A DNA stretch of 64,000 bases from Prochlorococcus sp. AG-347-I19. GTDB taxonomy: Bacteria > Cyanobacteriota > Cyanobacteriia > PCC-6307 > Cyanobiaceae. Location of the stretch: the NCBI GenBank assembly GCA_003279105.1, contig QCBO01000001.1, positions 248,001 to 312,000 on the forward strand. Reading direction: 5' to 3'. Shown piece after piece: positions 27,033 through 36,387 of the stretch (positions within the stretch are counted from its first letter, which is position 1; each line of letters starts with the position of its first letter). The position numbers were made by a program, and so were the translations under genes. The notes under the pieces were generated by a model that was given only the letters and a program-made list of their open reading frames with translations, ran no database searches and was not told the DNA's origin.

Positions 27033-27692
27033 TTATAAATCCTTTTTTAATGAGGGGTAATTATCTTTCATATATAAACTCAGTTCCTCTTTTATCGCAG
27101 ATCTGAGTTTTTCTATATTTGCAGAATCAATTATTGGAAAAGTTTTATTTGCCTCAGGATCTTTTTCAGTAATTGACTTCCAATTCTTACCAACATCTTT
27201 TTCAGAGTTATTTAAAACCTCATCAAAGTTGAGAACCTTATCATTGTTTTTAGCGTCAAATTCGCTAAAAGCTTTACTTATGAGCTGTTTTCTATTTTCG
27301 AATAGATTCTTGGCTTTTAAAGTATCTGGAAGACCCATAACTGGTTGCAATTCCTTAAGAAGTTTTATTTCCTCTTCGATCAAGACTGTCCAAACACCAT
27401 ATTTATTTTTGGGGAGATTGGAATTACTAAAAATATTAATTTCATCTAGGTAAAAATTTAACCATAAGTAATATGATTTTTCTTCAATAGTTTTTTTAAC
27501 TGATATTTTTTTATTTTGGATCTTTGGAAGCAACTTTTCTGCTTTCTTTAAAAACTGTCTGTCTTCTCTCTCTAAATTTATTAATCCCCATCTTTGACTA
27601 TAATCCCATAAATCTTCGTATCTTGTTAAATCTTCTTGATTCCAACCAAGAGCTTTCAGTTCATGAGAACGATGTGATAATTCCTTTTTCAA
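27033..27692 (-). CDS. Conserved hypothetical soluble protein
   Basis: A 219-residue charged, helix-rich protein starting MKKELSHRSHELKALGWNQ. The central part has ERDDR-like charge clusters and KYGVWTVLIEEEIKLLKELQP; an acidic DAKNNDKVLNFDEV resembles one EF-hand-like loop but lacks the full pattern. No signal peptide or membrane helix is seen. It stands between metY and a dehydrogenase-like gene on the same strand with gaps of 71 and 93 bp. Function is not recognised. Confidence 0.55.
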   Translation of the reverse strand: MKKELSHRSHELKALGWNQEDLTRYEDLWDYSQRWGLINLEREDRQFLKKAEKLLPKIQNKKISVKKTIEEKSYYLWLNFYLDEINIFSNSNLPKNKYGVWTVLIEEEIKLLKELQPVMGLPDTLKAKNLFENRKQLISKAFSEFDAKNNDKVLNFDEVLNNSEKDVGKNWKSITEKDPEANKTFPIIDSANIEKLRSAIKEELSLYMKDNYPSLKKDL

Positions 27693-27785
27693 AAAAAACC
27701 TTTTAAAAACATAACAATTCTAACCCTGCAATCAAGATTAGTAAATAAACGAAGAACTTAGCTTTTTAGTAAATTTAATAAATAA

Positions 27786-29291
27786 TTAATTATGAAAATA
27801 ATTATTGATAATTTTCAATACATTTATATAGCTTGGATATTTTTTAGAAATTTGATTACTATATTCATTTTTAATATCATTTTCCTCTTTATTAATAAAC
27901 AATTTCTTGTAAAGATTTTCAATATCATTAAAAAGATAATCTCCTTTTAATTTTTCATTTAGTTCTAAAGATAATTCAGATTTAACAGATTCTTGGCAAA
28001 AATTAGTGATCTCTTCTGAACTAATTAAAACCTTATAAATTTCTTTTTTTTCTTCTGAATTAGCATTAAAGCATAAATAAATAAGATTAATCATTGAACA
28101 ATTATTATTTTTGATTTTGAATTCTTTATAAATGTCTGGCCAAAATTTTAAAGATTTTAGACCTTCTAAACCTCCTTGACTGAGAGAGTATTTATTACAC
28201 CAATTTACAAATTCTGAGACATCTTTTGGACATCTATTGAGTTGCAAAAGCATATCTGATAAAACTTGTCCTGCTTGAAAATTCCGTGTTGGTTTTCCTT
28301 CAGTTGGTAGAGTCATACTTCCTAAGACATCAGCCTTAACGGCATTTAATTGAGAAAATGTATAATCTCCTTTTTCGCAAAATTTATCATTAATTATTTC
28401 CCTTGCACTAATTATTTCTTGACCATAACCAAGTTCTTTTAATGAAAGATATTTATTCTCTAATTTATTTTCTTTTCTAACTTTTATTGATACTGATGCG
28501 GCCTGATCTAAACATTGAGTTAACAAAATCGTATTAATGCTAGGCAGCATTCCAGGCTTATCGGAATGAAAGTTATTTACAAAACCTGCAAATATTGATG
28601 AGATATTTTTTATTGATTTTATATATTGACATTCAATATTGTGAACTCCAGGAGAAACTTGAATTTTCGGTGATAATTGATTCAAAATGCGTGCTCCTAT
28701 TAATGCTGTTAGCGCATCAGGATGGCAGAAATTTGCAGTAAAACTATCATTAGGATTTCGTAAAGCTCCGTGACGATGAAATCCTGTAAAAAAAGCTAAA
28801 TTTGGATATTTATTACAAAGAATAAAAGGGTTTTTATTTTTATTATCAATACAAAAAGAACCGACTAGACAGCCAAGAACCACATTTTCTCTTTTTAAAT
28901 TTTTTCTAAGTTCTAAAGCATTTTTAACATCATCTTGTATGTGATTACTATTTGAAGCAAGAATAACCATTTCACATTTCAAAAGAAGATCTTTTAGATC
29001 AAAAGACTTTATTTTCCCCTCTGAAGAATAATTTCCCATTCTCTTAATCTTTTCAATAATCTCATTATCCATATCAGAAATAACATCATTTGAGAAAGCA
29101 CCTAACAAATCTCTATCTTCCCTAGGAGCCAAGAGAATATTATTTGATTTTCCATGCATAGCACAGTTGTATGCTAGTGATGCAGGATATAAACCAACAC
29201 TGTAAAATCCAACTTTGCTATTCTCTATATCTTCAATCAATGAATAAAAATATTTTTCATCTTTGATGTTTTCTACGAAATTATTCTTCAT
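27786..29291 (-). CDS. Putative NAD(P)-binding dehydrogenase-like protein
   Basis: A 501-residue protein. The N-terminal third resembles a Rossmann domain of the glycerol-3-phosphate or opine dehydrogenase type: GFYSVGLYPASLAYNCAMHG, then a beta strand MVILASNSNHIQDDV. The classical GxGxxG is altered to GLYPAS, so cofactor binding is uncertain. The middle GVHNIECQYIKSI and IFAGFVNNF resemble the helical substrate domain. It is divergent from the glucosylglycerol-phosphate phosphatase-like gene across 160 bp to the chosen start. A link to compatible-solute metabolism is a context guess only. Confidence 0.5.
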   Translation of the reverse strand: MKNNFVENIKDEKYFYSLIEDIENSKVGFYSVGLYPASLAYNCAMHGKSNNILLAPREDRDLLGAFSNDVISDMDNEIIEKIKRMGNYSSEGKIKSFDLKDLLLKCEMVILASNSNHIQDDVKNALELRKNLKRENVVLGCLVGSFCIDNKNKNPFILCNKYPNLAFFTGFHRHGALRNPNDSFTANFCHPDALTALIGARILNQLSPKIQVSPGVHNIECQYIKSIKNISSIFAGFVNNFHSDKPGMLPSINTILLTQCLDQAASVSIKVRKENKLENKYLSLKELGYGQEIISAREIINDKFCEKGDYTFSQLNAVKADVLGSMTLPTEGKPTRNFQAGQVLSDMLLQLNRCPKDVSEFVNWCNKYSLSQGGLEGLKSLKFWPDIYKEFKIKNNNCSMINLIYLCFNANSEEKKEIYKVLISSEEITNFCQESVKSELSLELNEKLKGDYLFNDIENLYKKLFINKEENDIKNEYSNQISKKYPSYINVLKIINNYFHN

Positions 29292-29451
29292 TTTTGGAAA
29301 CTCTTGATAAATTTTTTAATTTCTTACCTATACCAACATTTTTCTACATTAAAGCAATTTTTGACCATAGCAAATTATTTATTGAAAATATTGAGTTTTT
29401 TAATTTATAATTTCTGAGAAAGTGGAAATTAAAAGGAAAATAATTATAAAT

Positions 29452-30672
29452 ATGGAATATAAGGCAAGTTATTCAAATGAACAAAATCAATTAATTTCTT
29501 CTAAAAATATCTTATTTATTCAAGACATTGACGGAGTTTGTATCCCATTAGTTAAAGATCCAATGACTAGAGAATTAGAATTAAAATATATCTATGCAGT
29601 AAAAGAATTTGCCGAGGAATTCTTTGTATTAACTTGCGGGGAACATGAAGGTCCAAGAGGAGTTAACAGAATAATAGAGAGGAGTTTAATGAGCACTACT
29701 GAGCCTAAAAACAAAGAACTATATTTAAGAGGTTTAGCTGCCTGTGGAGTAGAGTATCAAGACAACAATGGTGAAATAAGTTTTGAAGGAGTCTCAGAAA
29801 AAGAACTAAATTTTTTATCAAAAGTACCTAGTTTAATAAGACCAAAATTTAATTTCATAGTTAAAGATATTTTTCCTGAACTTAGCCCAGAAGATATCAA
29901 TTTTCACGCGGTAAAATCAATTTGTGAAACTCGCTTCTCGCCAACGATTAATTTCAATAGTCTATTTGATTTAGTTCATGAAGATTCTGATAAAAGAAAG
30001 CTTATTCAAATTAGTTTTGAAAAAATGATGAATGAAATCATTTTAAAAGCTGAATCCGAAGGCCTCAAAAACTCATTTTTCCTTCATATTTCACCAAATT
30101 TAGGTAATAAAAATGGCAGAGAAACAATTAAACTTTCTTCTCCAGATGATATTGGATCAACAGACATACAATTACTTATTAAAGGAGCAGTTAAAGATTC
30201 TGGAGTTTTATTTCTTTTAAATAAATTTATTGCGGATAAAACTGGTAAAGCTCCTTTTGGGAGAAATTTTAATTTTAGAAACTCTCCAAATTCTGTTAAG
30301 GAAAAAATTGATTTATGCAAAAGAACTATTCAAAAAGAAGATATGCCTTTGATTGTAGGAGTTGGTGACACAGTCACATCAAAAAAAAATAATGATGAAA
30401 AAAGTTATTCAAGAGGAGGAAGTGACAGGTCTTTTCTAGAATTAATACAAATACTAGGTGATGAATTTGGGATTAAGAATAAAATAATTTTTGTAGATAG
30501 TAGTTCTGGTGAAGTTGAAAGACCCTCTACAAAAAAAACTGGTTTAATAGGGATCAGTGATGTTAATGACAATTTAAAATTTGACATAATTTTTAAAAAT
30601 GGTCCCAAAGAATACATAAGTTGGTTTATTGAACTTGCTAATAAAAGATCAAACTTTAAAAAAAATAGTTGA
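29452..30672 (+). CDS. stpA: Glucosylglycerol 3-phosphate phosphatase-like protein (StpA/GgpP family)
   Basis: A protein of about 406 residues from ATG 29452; GTG 29422 would give 416. The N-terminal FIQDIDGVCIPLVKDPMTREL holds a HAD-like DxDGVC motif. It is followed by FVLTCGEHEGPRGVNRIIE, and later by IVGVGDTVTS and SRGGSDRSFLELI, matching cyanobacterial StpA. StpA dephosphorylates glucosylglycerol phosphate, the last step of a salt-stress solute pathway. No glucosylglycerol-phosphate synthase gene lies in the window, so the solute acted on (glucosylglycerol or glucosylglycerate) is open. Confidence 0.7.
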   Translation: MEYKASYSNEQNQLISSKNILFIQDIDGVCIPLVKDPMTRELELKYIYAVKEFAEEFFVLTCGEHEGPRGVNRIIERSLMSTTEPKNKELYLRGLAACGVEYQDNNGEISFEGVSEKELNFLSKVPSLIRPKFNFIVKDIFPELSPEDINFHAVKSICETRFSPTINFNSLFDLVHEDSDKRKLIQISFEKMMNEIILKAESEGLKNSFFLHISPNLGNKNGRETIKLSSPDDIGSTDIQLLIKGAVKDSGVLFLLNKFIADKTGKAPFGRNFNFRNSPNSVKEKIDLCKRTIQKEDMPLIVGVGDTVTSKKNNDEKSYSRGGSDRSFLELIQILGDEFGIKNKIIFVDSSSGEVERPSTKKTGLIGISDVNDNLKFDIIFKNGPKEYISWFIELANKRSNFKKNS

Positions 30673-30712
30673 CTTTTAAATTTTCGAATGACAATTTATT
30701 AATAATAGATTT

Positions 30713-31645
30713 ATGAAAGAAAAATTCCCCCCAATATATAAAGAACCTATAGAAACATTGCAAATTAATATAGGTTATAAATGCAATCAGGCTTGTAAGC
30801 ATTGTCATGTCAATTCGAGTCCCCTAAGGACTGAAAAGATGTCCAATGAAATGATATCTCTTATTCCAAAGATAATTCAAAAATACAAAATCAAGACTTT
30901 AGATATTACAGGTGGTGCGCCAGAACTTCACCCAGAATTTAAAAATCTAATAACCAGTTTGAGCACAAAACAAATTGATATTATTGACAGGTGCAATTTG
31001 ACAATTTTCTTTGAAGAAGGTTATGAAGATCTTCCTCAATTTCTTGCAAAGAATAAAGTGATAGTTACTGCTTCACTACCGTGTTATGAAAAAAATAATG
31101 TTGATTTTCAAAGGGGTTTTGGGGTTTTTGAAAAAAGTATTAATGCTATAAAAATTCTTAATGATTTAGGCTATGGAAAAAAAGAAAATGGATTACAGTT
31201 AAACCTTGTTTACAATCCTGTAAGCCCAATTCTTCCTCCTTCTCAGGAAATATTGGAGAAGGATTATAAAAAAATACTATTCGAAAAATACAATATCGTT
31301 TTTAATAATTTATACACAATAACTAATATGCCGATAAATAGATATGAAGAATCTCTTAGAAGAGAAGGGAAACTAGAGACTTATTACAAATTACTAAAAG
31401 AAAATTTTAATGAAAAGAATTTAGAAAATCTTATGTGTAAAAAGACAATTAGTGTTAATTGGTTAGGAGAAATTTATGATTGTGACTTTAACCAACAAAT
31501 AAATTTCCGAGAGGATAAAGGACCAAAGACACTTTTTGATCTATTGGATGAATCATTTACTTTTGACTACGGGGTAGCTGTAAAAGAACATTGTTTTGCT
31601 TGCACTGCAGGTGCTGGGTCAAGTTGTGGAGGGACTTTAAGTTAA
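30713..31645 (+). CDS. arsS: Radical SAM protein of the arsenosugar biosynthesis (ArsS) family
   Basis: A 310-residue radical SAM enzyme. The iron-sulfur motif is CNQACKHCHVNSSP (Cys-x3-Cys-x2-Cys, about residues 24-31), followed by LDITGGAPELHPEF. The auxiliary C-terminal cysteines lie in MCKKTISVNWLGEIYDCDF and CFACTAGAGSSCGG. This pattern is the ArsS family, which adds a 5'-deoxyadenosyl group to dimethylarsenite to form arsenosugars. ArsM, the methyltransferase partner, is not in the window. The gene ends 6 bp before the convergent Fur-family gene. Confidence 0.82.
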   Translation: MKEKFPPIYKEPIETLQINIGYKCNQACKHCHVNSSPLRTEKMSNEMISLIPKIIQKYKIKTLDITGGAPELHPEFKNLITSLSTKQIDIIDRCNLTIFFEEGYEDLPQFLAKNKVIVTASLPCYEKNNVDFQRGFGVFEKSINAIKILNDLGYGKKENGLQLNLVYNPVSPILPPSQEILEKDYKKILFEKYNIVFNNLYTITNMPINRYEESLRREGKLETYYKLLKENFNEKNLENLMCKKTISVNWLGEIYDCDFNQQINFREDKGPKTLFDLLDESFTFDYGVAVKEHCFACTAGAGSSCGGTLS

Positions 31646-31651
31646 AACCTA

Positions 31652-32107
31652 CTAAATGCAATTAGGACAAATAGCTCTTACATTTAAAGAGGATTCAATT
31701 AGTTTAAACCCATTAACTTTTGCTGCGACTTTGCCTGCTTCTAAAACTTCTTCATTTTCGAATTCTTCTGTTCTTCCACACCTAATACAAATCAAATGAT
31801 GATGGTCCGGTGTGTCGTTACTAAGCAATTCATATCTGTGTCCACCCTCACTGAGTTCTAATTCATGAAGCAAACCCATTTGTACTAAAAGTCTTAAAGT
31901 TCTATAAATTGTTGCTAGTGAAACTTTGGAGCTTGTTTTAACTAACTTTTCATGAACCTCTTCAGCACTAAGATGCTTTCCAGAGCCAATATTTTCAAAT
32001 AAATTAAGAACCTTAAGCCTTTGAGGAGTTAACCTCTTCCCATCTTTATGTAAACCGTCTCCAAGAGGAGATGTGATGACATTGTATTGAGAGGATAATG
32101 ACAACAA
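31652..32107 (-). CDS. Fur-family transcriptional regulator
   Basis: A 151-residue metalloregulator. The N-terminal winged helix has KRLTPQRLKVLNLFE and SKVSLATIYRTLRLL. The dimerisation domain has HRYELLSNDTPDHHHLICIRCG with the regulatory His cluster, and a structural zinc site of CIRC and the final CPNC. Which metal or signal it senses (Fur, Zur or PerR) is not decided by these motifs. Start is TTG 32107 with TTG 32104 next. It is divergent from the isochorismatase gene across 114 bp. Confidence 0.9.
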   Translation of the reverse strand: MLSLSSQYNVITSPLGDGLHKDGKRLTPQRLKVLNLFENIGSGKHLSAEEVHEKLVKTSSKVSLATIYRTLRLLVQMGLLHELELSEGGHRYELLSNDTPDHHHLICIRCGRTEEFENEEVLEAGKVAAKVNGFKLIESSLNVRAICPNCI

Positions 32108-32221
32108 TTAACCCACGGCTATTCTCAATAATAACTCTAGATGAGAGTAAAACAACTTTTTGATTTAAAATGTTTACTAAAGTTGTTCAAAATACTATGT
32201 TGAATATATCTTTAAATACAA

Positions 32222-32791
32222 ATGATGAAGGGGCATGAAAAATCTTCTGACACACCATCACCAAAAGAGAATGCTTTACTAATCATAGATGTTCAGGAAA
32301 AAATTATAAGAGCAATATTTAAAAAGGATTCAATAACCAAAAACATCAAAAAGCTAATAGAAGCCTACCAAATTTTAGAAGAAAACATTTTTTTATCTGA
32401 ACAGAACCCAATCAAATTGGGTGCAACGATACCTGAATTATTGCCCAAAAATGGATTTAGAAAATTTGAAAAAATGGATTTCAGTCTAGCTAAATTAGAA
32501 GAATTTTTAAAAGAACTTAAAGATAAGAAAATTAGTAATTTGATAGTTTGTGGGATCGAAACGCATATTTGTATTCAACAAACAGTCTTAGATTGTTTAC
32601 AAAAAGGATTTGAAGTTATTCTCATATCAGATGCCATGGGAAGTCGAAATAGGGTAGATCATGAAATAGCATTACAAAGAATGACTAAGAGTGGGGCGAT
32701 CTTAACAACAACTGAATCAATAATTTTTGAATTATGCAAAACTGCGGATAGAAAAGAATTTAAAGAAATTAGAAACATAATAATGAGTTAA
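32222..32791 (+). CDS. Isochorismatase-family cysteine hydrolase
   Basis: A 189-residue alpha/beta hydrolase of the isochorismatase superfamily. The catalytic Asp lies in ALLIIDVQEK. The conserved cis-peptide and nucleophile region is LIVCGIETHICIQQTVLDCL, with Cys after the Thr-His. SDAMGSRNRVDHEIAL completes the fold. It most resembles YcaC-type hydrolases, whose substrate is unknown; true isochorismatase activity is unlikely at this size. It is divergent from the Fur-family gene, so the two could share regulation. Confidence 0.82.
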   Translation: MMKGHEKSSDTPSPKENALLIIDVQEKIIRAIFKKDSITKNIKKLIEAYQILEENIFLSEQNPIKLGATIPELLPKNGFRKFEKMDFSLAKLEEFLKELKDKKISNLIVCGIETHICIQQTVLDCLQKGFEVILISDAMGSRNRVDHEIALQRMTKSGAILTTTESIIFELCKTADRKEFKEIRNIIMS

Positions 32792-32867
32792 AGAAAAATA
32801 AATACTGGTTTGTTGTTGAGAGATAATTTAAAATTTTATTAGAGATAAATTTTGGGTTTATTTGAAT

Positions 32868-33899
32868 ATGAAATTAGTTACTGAAAACTTCCTTCTGGCA
32901 ATATCTATTTTTTTTATTGGAACTTTATTGTCGATAATAATTTCTAAACTTTCAAAAATATTTTTTAAAAAGATTTCCAAAAGAACAAAAACAAATTTCG
33001 ATGATTTTATTTTTGATGTAATCTCTGGAATTATAAAACCTATAGGTTTCCTGCTTTCATTTTATTTTTCAATTGACTATTTTTTTGCTAATGAAATAAC
33101 TTTCATCTCTGTCTTATTGAATATTCTGAAATTATTTATATTAATAATCATCATAAAAGCTCTCAACAAAGTTTTAATAAGATCTTTAACAGAATCGACC
33201 TCGAAAATTAATGATTCCTCAATTAGTTCAATGGTATCTTCACTAACTCCATTGATAAAAGCATTAACATGGACTATTGGTTCAATATTTTTCTTACAAA
33301 ATATAGGTGTTCAAATGACTGCTATATGGGCTTTACTAAGTGCCGGGGGTATTGGAGCAGGATTAGCTTTGAAAGATCCAGTTCAGGAGTTTTTTGAATA
33401 TATAACAATTTTGCTTGATAAACCTTTTCAAAAAGGTGAGTTTATAAAATCTGATGGAGTCCTCGGAATGGTTGAGAGAGTGGGAGTACGATCCTCAAGG
33501 ATAAGAAGTATTAATGGAGAAGTAATAGTAATGAGCAACAGCGCCCTAACAAATGGAATAATTTCAAATTACGCACAAATGGAAAAAAGGAGGTTAGTGC
33601 ATAAATTAGGAGTTGTTTATGAAACCTCTCCAAAACTTATGAAATTGATTCCAATAATAATTGAAAAAATAGTTGAAGAGACAAAAGATGCTTCTTTTGA
33701 TAGATGTCATTTCACAGATTTCGGCGACTTCAGTCTTAATTTCGAACTTGTTTATTACATCCCAACAAATAATTATCTCGCTGCAATGGAAGCTCAACAA
33801 TCTATAAACTTAAGAATTATTGAGGAATTTGCAGTTAATAATATAGAGTTTGCATTCCCAACACAAACCTTAAATATTGAAAGTAATAAAGCCAAATGA
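32868..33899 (+). CDS. MscS-family mechanosensitive channel
   Basis: A protein of about 343 residues from ATG 32868 (TTG 32862 is two codons upstream). Three or four N-terminal helices precede the pore helix LLSAGGIGAGLALKDPVQEFF, the glycine/alanine-rich TM3 of MscS. The beta domain shows KGEFIKSDGVLGMVERVGVRSSRIR and NGEVIVMSNSALTNGII. The channel releases solutes on osmotic downshock. The 3' end overlaps the convergent SDR gene by 30 bp. Confidence 0.9.
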   Translation: MKLVTENFLLAISIFFIGTLLSIIISKLSKIFFKKISKRTKTNFDDFIFDVISGIIKPIGFLLSFYFSIDYFFANEITFISVLLNILKLFILIIIIKALNKVLIRSLTESTSKINDSSISSMVSSLTPLIKALTWTIGSIFFLQNIGVQMTAIWALLSAGGIGAGLALKDPVQEFFEYITILLDKPFQKGEFIKSDGVLGMVERVGVRSSRIRSINGEVIVMSNSALTNGIISNYAQMEKRRLVHKLGVVYETSPKLMKLIPIIIEKIVEETKDASFDRCHFTDFGDFSLNFELVYYIPTNNYLAAMEAQQSINLRIIEEFAVNNIEFAFPTQTLNIESNKAK

Positions 33900-34871
33900 T
33901 CTACAAATCTCTTCACTTAAAATCCAGAGTTTTGAAGCCAACTCAGAATTATTTGCCTCATCACTAACCTTACTTTCAACTAATTTATGTTTTTTAAAAG
34001 ATATAAGTTTATTACTTAAATGAACGTAACCAATATTATTTAAATTTGAATCAAAAACAATTTCAGAAAGTATCTTACCAGCATTTTCAATACTTTCAGA
34101 AATTCCTAAAATATTTTTTGCAGCTTTAGAAAAAATTAAATATCCAAAGAGATTAAAACGTTTACTATATCTAAAGAAACCGGAATCATCATTTGGTATT
34201 ACTAGACCAGGAGCCCAAGTAATTACAGAAATTTTACTGGAGGAAATTTTCAATTTTTTTTCAAGTTCTTTAGCAAACAAAATATTACATAACTTACTAT
34301 TTTTATAAGCTTCATCAGCATTAAAATTTAAAAATTTCCCAGTTACTTTTTTTCTAAAATCAACTAGTTTATTAAGTCCCGCTTTCTTTCCTACATTGCC
34401 ACCTGAACTTTTGGGGTCGTGAACATCTGATGATGTAATAATGATTCTAGATTCTTCTTTATCTCTAACAAAATCTTTTAGGATATTCACCAAGTAAAAA
34501 TGTGCAAGATGATTTACCGCAAAAGTTAGTTCTATGCATTGTTTTGATACTTTAGGGTAAAAAGAGCCTGTATATTGTAATCCTGCATTTAAAACAACTA
34601 CATCTAAAAATATCTTTTTAGTAATAAAGTAATCTTTAATTTTTTTAATATTCTCTAAATCAGAAAGATCACAATTTTCAATAATATTTAAATATTTACT
34701 GAGGTAATTTTTATCAAAATATTTCTCAATTGTTTTAAGAAATTCATTCTTTCTTAATTCAGATTTTATTACAACGTATAAATTATTTTTCGTCTTTAGT
34801 AAATTAATGATGGCAAAAAGCCCTATGCCCGAATTACCTCCAGTAATTAAAATATTTTTATTTTTAATCAT
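33870..34871 (-). CDS. Short-chain dehydrogenase, protochlorophyllide-reductase/retinol-dehydrogenase-like
   Basis: A 333-residue SDR. The cofactor motif is ITGGNSGIGLFAI, the core NAG motif is VVLNAGLQYTG, and the catalytic Tyr/Lys is AYKNSKLCNILFAKEL. The long C-terminal region and SSDVHDPKSSGGN resemble light-dependent protochlorophyllide oxidoreductase and retinol dehydrogenases. The sequence is diverged, so true POR activity is doubtful and the substrate unknown. It overlaps the mscS 3' end by 30 bp on the opposite strand. A 225-bp A/T-rich gap to the lycopene cyclase gene holds both promoters. Confidence 0.75.
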   Translation of the reverse strand: MIKNKNILITGGNSGIGLFAIINLLKTKNNLYVVIKSELRKNEFLKTIEKYFDKNYLSKYLNIIENCDLSDLENIKKIKDYFITKKIFLDVVVLNAGLQYTGSFYPKVSKQCIELTFAVNHLAHFYLVNILKDFVRDKEESRIIITSSDVHDPKSSGGNVGKKAGLNKLVDFRKKVTGKFLNFNADEAYKNSKLCNILFAKELEKKLKISSSKISVITWAPGLVIPNDDSGFFRYSKRFNLFGYLIFSKAAKNILGISESIENAGKILSEIVFDSNLNNIGYVHLSNKLISFKKHKLVESKVSDEANNSELASKLWILSEEICRSFGFITFNI

Positions 34872-35096
34872 TTAAATTGTTATATTTTTTTTATAATAAA
34901 AAGAATATTATAAGTATTTTTTATTTTGTAATCTTATAAATTATTGTTAAAACACTGAAAACTTAGTCACTAGTAATTGAGTAATTTGATTATTATTAAT
35001 CTACTCTCATTACAAGTATTGGATGAAATATATAACCCTAAACGAAGAAGTAATAATTTGTTCCGTAAATTTCCTTAATCATAAGATTTATATTTA

Positions 35097-36380
35097 ATGT
35101 CAAAGGAAAGCATGCCAGATGTTCTTGTTTTGGGTGCAGGGCCTGCAGGTATGGCAATTGCATCAGCTTTAGGAAAGGAAAAATTAGATGTTGAAGTGCT
35201 TTCTCCAAATGGACCAGATGAGCCTTGGCCAAACACATATGGTATTTGGGGGGAAGAAGTTGATCAACTCGGGCTTCAGGATTTACTTGAATATAGATGG
35301 AAGAATACCGTAAGTTTTTTTGGTCATGGAGCTTTAGAAGAACAGGACGACGAGAATAAAGCCACGGAACATTCACTAGATTATGGACTATTTGATAAGA
35401 AGAAACTCCACAATTTTTGGTTTAATGAATGTAATAAGTCTTTTATTAAATGGCATCAAGGCTTTGCAAGTAAAATACATTATGAAAAATATAAAAGTAC
35501 AGTAACCACAAAAGATGGCAAGACTTATTCTGCAAGATTAGTAGTAGATGCGACAGGATATGATCCTGTTTTTCTTAAATTAAAATCGTGTGGTCCTTTA
35601 GCAGTACAAACTTGTTATGGGATAGTGGGTAATTTTAGTAAACCTCCACTGAAAAAAGGGCAGTTTGTATTAATGGATTATAGAAATGACCATCTTAATG
35701 AAGAGCAAAGAAAAGAACCGCCCACTTTTCTTTATGCCATGGATATGGGGAATGGGAAATATTTTCTTGAAGAGACATCTCTTGGTTTAGTAAATCCTCT
35801 AACAATGGAAAATTTAAAAGAGAGACTAGAGAAGAGGCTCTCTTATAGAGACATATCAATCACAAGCATGCAACACGAAGAGCTGGGTTTGTTTTTACCA
35901 ATGAATATGCCAATACCAGATTTCAAACAACAAATACTCGGATATGGTGGTGCTGCTTCAATGGTACATCCTGCATCCGGATATTTAATAGGAAATGTTT
36001 TAAGAAGAGCTCCACTTGTGGCAAAAGCAGTTTCAAAAGCAATTAAAAACAAAAATCTTAGTGCCTACCATATTGCTAGAAAAGGTTGGGAAACTTTATG
36101 GTCAAAAGAATTAATTAGAAAGAAATCACTTTACCAATTTGGATTAGAAAAACTCATGAGGTTTGATGAAAAACTATTGAGAGAATTTTTTGGCAGTTTT
36201 TTCCAACTACCTAAAAATCAATGGTATGGTTTTCTAACTGATACCCTTTCCCTAAGAGAGATTGTTTATGCGATGTGGATAATGTTTATTAAGGCTCCAT
36301 GGAGTGTAAAGAAAGGTCTTATGATTATGCATGGTAGAGAATTTAAGATGTTACTTAGGATAATATTCCCAAATATATAG
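35097..36380 (+). CDS. crtL: Lycopene cyclase, CrtL type
   Basis: A 427-residue plant-type lycopene cyclase. The N-terminal dinucleotide motif is VLGAGPAGMAIASAL. Family blocks follow: PWPNTYGIWGEEVD, DYGLFDKKKL, FLYAMDMG, and GYGGAASMVHPASGYLI. It cyclises lycopene to beta- and/or epsilon-ionone ends. Prochlorococcus has two such enzymes, one a beta cyclase and one reported to make both ring types; sequence alone does not tell me which this is. It is followed by an SDR gene after 7 bp. Confidence 0.88.
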   Translation: MSKESMPDVLVLGAGPAGMAIASALGKEKLDVEVLSPNGPDEPWPNTYGIWGEEVDQLGLQDLLEYRWKNTVSFFGHGALEEQDDENKATEHSLDYGLFDKKKLHNFWFNECNKSFIKWHQGFASKIHYEKYKSTVTTKDGKTYSARLVVDATGYDPVFLKLKSCGPLAVQTCYGIVGNFSKPPLKKGQFVLMDYRNDHLNEEQRKEPPTFLYAMDMGNGKYFLEETSLGLVNPLTMENLKERLEKRLSYRDISITSMQHEELGLFLPMNMPIPDFKQQILGYGGAASMVHPASGYLIGNVLRRAPLVAKAVSKAIKNKNLSAYHIARKGWETLWSKELIRKKSLYQFGLEKLMRFDEKLLREFFGSFFQLPKNQWYGFLTDTLSLREIVYAMWIMFIKAPWSVKKGLMIMHGREFKMLLRIIFPNI

Positions 36381-36387
36381 TCTAAAA

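Noticed and set aside
35038-35376. 112-codon minus-strand ORF over the lycopene cyclase start
   Set aside because: It is antisense to the conserved dinucleotide-binding region of the cyclase and has no domain of its own.
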